A DNA stretch of 6,263 nt from Peptostreptococcaceae bacterium (lineage in GTDB: Bacteria > Bacillota > Clostridia > Peptostreptococcales > Anaerovoracaceae), in the NCBI GenBank assembly GCA_016650115.1, contig JAENWI010000091.1:1-6263 (forward strand), written 5' to 3'. The position numbers were made by a program, and so were the translations under genes. The first letter of the stretch is position 1. Each line of letters begins with the position of its first letter. This document shows, piece after piece, positions 5,894 through 6,263 of this stretch. The notes below the pieces were generated by a model. The model saw only the letters and a program-made list of their open reading frames with translations, ran no database searches and had not been told where the DNA came from.

Positions 5894-6263
5894 ATGAAGA
5901 AAAAAGACAATAATATGAATGGATATATTCTGATTATTAATGGGAAATGTCTGTCAATGGTGGATGAAATCATGTATGATTGGGTTGCCATTAAAGGTCA
6001 AGCAATCCATGACCTGGGTTATGGAGAAGAATATAAAAAATATGTAGAGCAAGCCGTCAAAATAATCGACGCAATGGGTGCAACTGTATTGCCTGGATTT
6101 ATTGACAGCCATTTTCATGTAGTTCAAGCAGCAATAGATTTAAAAAGCCTGGATTTGAGTCAGGCTCAATCTTATGGCGATATAGGGAGACTGATTTCTT
6201 TTGCTAGAGATTCTTTCCCTCGCACACCTATTAGAGGAATAAGACTGGACGAACAGCAGCTTA
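5894..6263 (+). CDS. YtcJ-type amidohydrolase (Amidohydro_3), N-terminal part
   Basis: The gene is open to the window end, giving 123 residues of an enzyme family that is usually about 530-560 long. The order is typical: a small beta-sandwich start (ILIINGKCLSMVDEIMYDWVAIKGQAI), then the hallmark TVLPGFIDSHFHVVQAAIDL, in which H73 and H75 form the H-x-H metal site at the end of barrel strand 1, and then the LDLSQAQSYGDI stretch seen in this group. Known of the family: metal-dependent hydrolases of amide or related bonds, usually cytosolic and with unassigned substrates. No substrate can be named here. ATG 5894 follows TGGAG (5885-5889) by 4 bases, with AGGAG at 5874-5878 further up; an in-frame ATG at 5915 has no ribosome site. 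In-frame TAA (5864) and TAG (5873) rule out a longer start. The remnant just upstream carries the C-terminus of a relative. Confidence 0.87.
   Translation, partial: MKKKDNNMNGYILIINGKCLSMVDEIMYDWVAIKGQAIHDLGYGEEYKKYVEQAVKIIDAMGATVLPGFIDSHFHVVQAAIDLKSLDLSQAQSYGDIGRLISFARDSFPRTPIRGIRLDEQQL

Overview
The window (about 40% GC, with AT-rich gaps, strong AGGAGG-type ribosome binding sites and all genes on the + strand) looks like chromosome from a low-GC Gram-positive anaerobe of the Clostridia. This placement is inferred from gene content and style; nothing here identifies a species.

Layout. Positions 1-207 are an AT-rich leader with a good sigma-A-type promoter. A DUF368/PopT-family membrane protein (208-1023) follows; the family is linked to recycling of undecaprenyl phosphate. 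After a 130-base gap with its own promoter comes what looks like a four-gene operon: a membrane-anchored D-Ala-D-Ala carboxypeptidase of the VanY/M15B type (1154-1990), guaB for IMP dehydrogenase (2002-3510), guaA for GMP synthase (3567-5108) and a small DUF2007-like protein (5123-5389). A rho-independent terminator (5435-5481) closes it. guaB and guaA together convert IMP to XMP to GMP, so this is the guanine branch of purine synthesis, led by a cell-wall gene whose stop codon directly abuts the guaB ribosome binding site.

After the terminator the sequence changes character. Positions 5502-5837 hold a short ORF that appears to be a deletion scar. Its first ~44 codons are hydrophobic and resemble the start of a membrane transporter (possibly NhaC-like); its last ~66 codons are the C-terminus of a YtcJ-type amidohydrolase. 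A second, apparently intact amidohydrolase gene starts at 5894 and runs off the window end.

Most notable points: (1) GuaB is not the usual bacterial type but closely resembles the IMP dehydrogenase of the protozoan Tritrichomonas foetus, with diagnostic residues at identical numbering; (2) the chimeric remnant at 5502-5837; (3) the tight coupling of a peptidoglycan carboxypeptidase to guaBA. I found no CRISPR array, tRNA, rRNA, insertion sequence or purine riboswitch. I see no convincing wholly new system; the region is mainly housekeeping with a decayed accessory junction at its right end.
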